Notes under the pieces: generated by a model
What the model saw: the letters and a program-made list of their open reading frames with translations, nothing else
The model's database searches: none
Told to the model about the DNA's origin: nothing
Shown: positions 6,815 through 8,294 of the stretch, in pieces
Position numbering within the stretch: position 1 is the stretch's first letter
Layout of the letters: every line of letters starts with the position of its first letter
Translations under genes and position numbers: made by a program
NCBI GenBank assembly: GCA_013203545.1
Contig: JABMQA010000319.1
Location: 1 to 8,294 of the forward strand
From: Bacteroidota bacterium
GTDB taxonomy: Bacteria; Bacteroidota; Bacteroidia; Bacteroidales; 4484-276
Length of the DNA stretch: 8,294 bases
Reading direction: 5' to 3'

Positions 6815-7909
6815 ATGGAAACTGAAAAATTTAAAATATTAATTGTTGATGATATTCCGACCAATATCCAGGTTCTTGGAAGCGTGCTGAGAAAAGCAGG
6901 ATATGAGGTGGCATTTACTGACAATGGGGCAGATGCCATAGTAAAGGCAATATCAAATAAGTACGACCTGATTCTTTTGGACATAATGATGCCACAAATG
7001 GATGGTTTTGAAGTATGTAAAATATTAAAAAGCCATAAGGAATCTGAAGATATCCCCATTGTTTTTCTCACCGCTAAAACCGATTCCGAAAGCCTCGTCA
7101 AAGGATTTGAACTTGGAGCCGTTGATTATCTCACCAAACCCTTTAAATCACCTGAACTACTGGCCAGGGTTAAAACACATATCGCGCTTAAATATACTAC
7201 TGAAGAGCTGTCCAAATCCAATGCTATGAAGGACAAACTCTTTTCTATTATTGCGCACGATTTAAGGGGCCCTGTGGGAAATTTCGGATCTGCGCTTCAG
7301 GTGCTTATCGAAAATATTGAACATTTTGACAAGGATACACTTGCGGAAACACTGGTTGAGTTGAAAAAATCAGCCTATGGAGCCTACGACCTGTTGCAGA
7401 ATCTTTTAAAATGGGCCACAACCCAGAATAACACCATCGAATTTTCGCCATCCCCCCTCAATTTGAAAATGATAATTATCGAAAATATTGATCTGTTAAG
7501 TAATACGGCGAAGCAGAAAAATATTATTTTCAACACGCACATAAAGGAAGACATCCTTGTATTTGCTGATGACAATATGGTTAAAACAATACTTAGAAAC
7601 CTTTTTTCCAATTCCATTAAATTTTCTCACAACAATAACCGTGTTGATGTATTTGCAGAAAAAAAAGGCCGGTTTGCTGAAATCATCGTCAAAGACCAGG
7701 GGGTTGGAATAAAAAAGGAAAACCTGTCGAGGATTTTCAATTTTCACGAATACTTTACCACATATGGTACAGCCAACGAAAAGGGAACAGGACTGGGTTT
7801 AAATTTATGCAAGGATTTTGTTGAGCGAAACAAAGGTGAGATATGGATTGAGAGTGCGGAAGAAATAGGCACAAAAATAATATTCACACTTCCCCTGGAC
7901 AGTAATTAA
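6815..7909 (+). CDS. Soluble receiver-histidine kinase (REC-HisKA-HATPase)
   Basis: This is a 364-residue cytoplasmic protein without membrane segments. The receiver at about 6-122 has Asp12/Asp13, phosphoacceptor Asp56 in LLDIMMP, Thr86 and Lys108 in LTKPF, so it is complete. A short helix connects to HisKA (about 137-205) with FSIIAHDLRGP, phosphoacceptor His148. The HATPase domain has the N box RNLFSNSIKFS (Asn262, Asn266), G1 DQGVGI (Asp294) and G2 GTGLGLN (324-330). The receiver comes first, so phosphorylation of Asp56 probably controls the attached kinase rather than a DNA-binding output. The gene starts 9 nt after the upstream kinase's stop and in the same frame, separated by TGA TAG. 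GGTGA at 6801-6805 could act as a weak ribosome site, and coupled translation is likely. The upstream kinase is the natural candidate to phosphorylate it, but no partner is proven. No gene for the final output is seen next to it. Confidence 0.94.
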   Translation: METEKFKILIVDDIPTNIQVLGSVLRKAGYEVAFTDNGADAIVKAISNKYDLILLDIMMPQMDGFEVCKILKSHKESEDIPIVFLTAKTDSESLVKGFELGAVDYLTKPFKSPELLARVKTHIALKYTTEELSKSNAMKDKLFSIIAHDLRGPVGNFGSALQVLIENIEHFDKDTLAETLVELKKSAYGAYDLLQNLLKWATTQNNTIEFSPSPLNLKMIIIENIDLLSNTAKQKNIIFNTHIKEDILVFADDNMVKTILRNLFSNSIKFSHNNNRVDVFAEKKGRFAEIIVKDQGVGIKKENLSRIFNFHEYFTTYGTANEKGTGLGLNLCKDFVERNKGEIWIESAEEIGTKIIFTLPLDSN

Positions 7910-7925
7910 TCAGAAATAACGATAC

Positions 7926-7955
7926 AAAACACCTGGTTAGCTGTGTTTTATTTTT
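7926..7955 (+). terminator. Candidate intrinsic terminator of the kinase operon
   Basis: AAAACAC (7926-7932) and GTGTTTT (7943-7949) form a 7-bp stem around a 10-nt loop, followed by A and five T (7951-7955). It begins 17 nt after the stop codon of the receiver-kinase and precedes the next gene. The stem is short and AT-rich, so termination may be partial. Confidence 0.5.
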
Positions 7956-8011
7956 CATATTTACATTTTATTTAATATTGTGATTGGGCATACATTTTAA
8001 TCTAAGCTCCA

Positions 8012-8294
8012 ATGAAAATACCATACCTTATCCTAATCCTTTTAATTTTTTCTACCAGAATTTTTGCGGATATAAACCTTGACAGTTTAAAAAACACCGT
8101 TAATGAATCGAGCAATGATTCTTTGCGTTTGAAAGCCCTGGAGAAAATCGTAGCACATTACCTGGGCACCAATTCCGACAGTGCTTTGCATTATTATGAA
8201 ACCGGGCAAAAAGAAAAGGAAACTATTATCCTAACCGATAAGGCTAAAACCGAAGAATTAAAAGCACAGCGTCATAAAAAAATCAACCAATACC
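8012..8294 (+). CDS. Exported protein, probable TPR-type N-terminus (cut by window end)
   Basis: An open frame of 94 codons continues past the window edge. It starts MKIPYLILILLIFSTRIFA-D, a clear signal peptide with likely cleavage after residue 19. The mature start is hydrophilic and helical: 'DSLKNTVNESSNDSLRLKAL', then 'NSDSALHYYETGQKEKETI', which resembles the first TPR-like helix pairs in Bacteroidota proteins that have a signal peptide, periplasmic TPRs, one membrane helix and a kinase, LuxR-type or similar output. I cannot see that output here, so the class is an inference. The start follows a terminator-like hairpin and a 102-nt gap, so it is probably a separate transcript, though in the same orientation as the kinase operon. 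A clear promoter was not found. Confidence 0.75.
   Translation, partial: MKIPYLILILLIFSTRIFADINLDSLKNTVNESSNDSLRLKALEKIVAHYLGTNSDSALHYYETGQKEKETIILTDKAKTEELKAQRHKKINQY

Noticed and set aside
7973..7998. Promoter for the partial gene at 8012 (TAATATTG or TACATTTT)
   Set aside because: Each has one mismatch to TAnnTTTG and neither has a TTG at a fitting distance upstream.

Overview
The window looks like the chromosome of a Bacteroidota bacterium, probably Bacteroidales or Marinilabiliales-like. Three things point there: a type IX secretion (T9SS) type-A sorting domain on a large secreted beta-propeller protein; upstream regions carrying the Bacteroidota -7 promoter motif TAnnTTTG, with almost no Shine-Dalgarno sequences; and a membrane hybrid histidine kinase of the architecture common in that phylum. 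The assignment rests on sequence character only. No rRNA, tRNA, CRISPR array, insertion sequence or phage gene is visible.

Left part, minus strand, read right to left: a long-chain flavodoxin (4066-3563), then after 29 nt a secreted two-propeller YVTN-like protein with a T9SS C-terminal domain (3533-918), then a 188-nt gap holding a dispersed-repeat-like element, then a small probable outer-membrane protein (729-37). Three of the longest minus-strand frames can be read from further upstream. For the outer-membrane and propeller genes I place the start at an internal ATG, because the longer versions run into a promoter motif or into the preceding gene.

Right part, plus strand: a 234-nt divergent control region (4067-4300) leads into a two-gene signalling operon. 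The first gene is an 834-residue membrane hybrid histidine kinase (periplasmic sensor, HisKA, HATPase, receiver, and a C-terminal helical tail like an HPt domain but without histidine). Nine bases later comes a 364-residue soluble receiver-HisKA-HATPase protein. A terminator-like hairpin follows, and then the first 94 codons of an exported, probably TPR-type protein that runs off the window.

Together the operon supplies two kinase cores and two receivers but no DNA-binding output and no competent HPt. It therefore probably forms part of a branched phosphorelay whose output lies elsewhere. The most interesting spots are the uncharacterised periplasmic sensor domain, the histidine-less HPt-like tail, the palindrome just inside the predicted flavodoxin transcript, and the predicted nearly leaderless start of the kinase mRNA. 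I see no clear evidence for an entirely new biological system.
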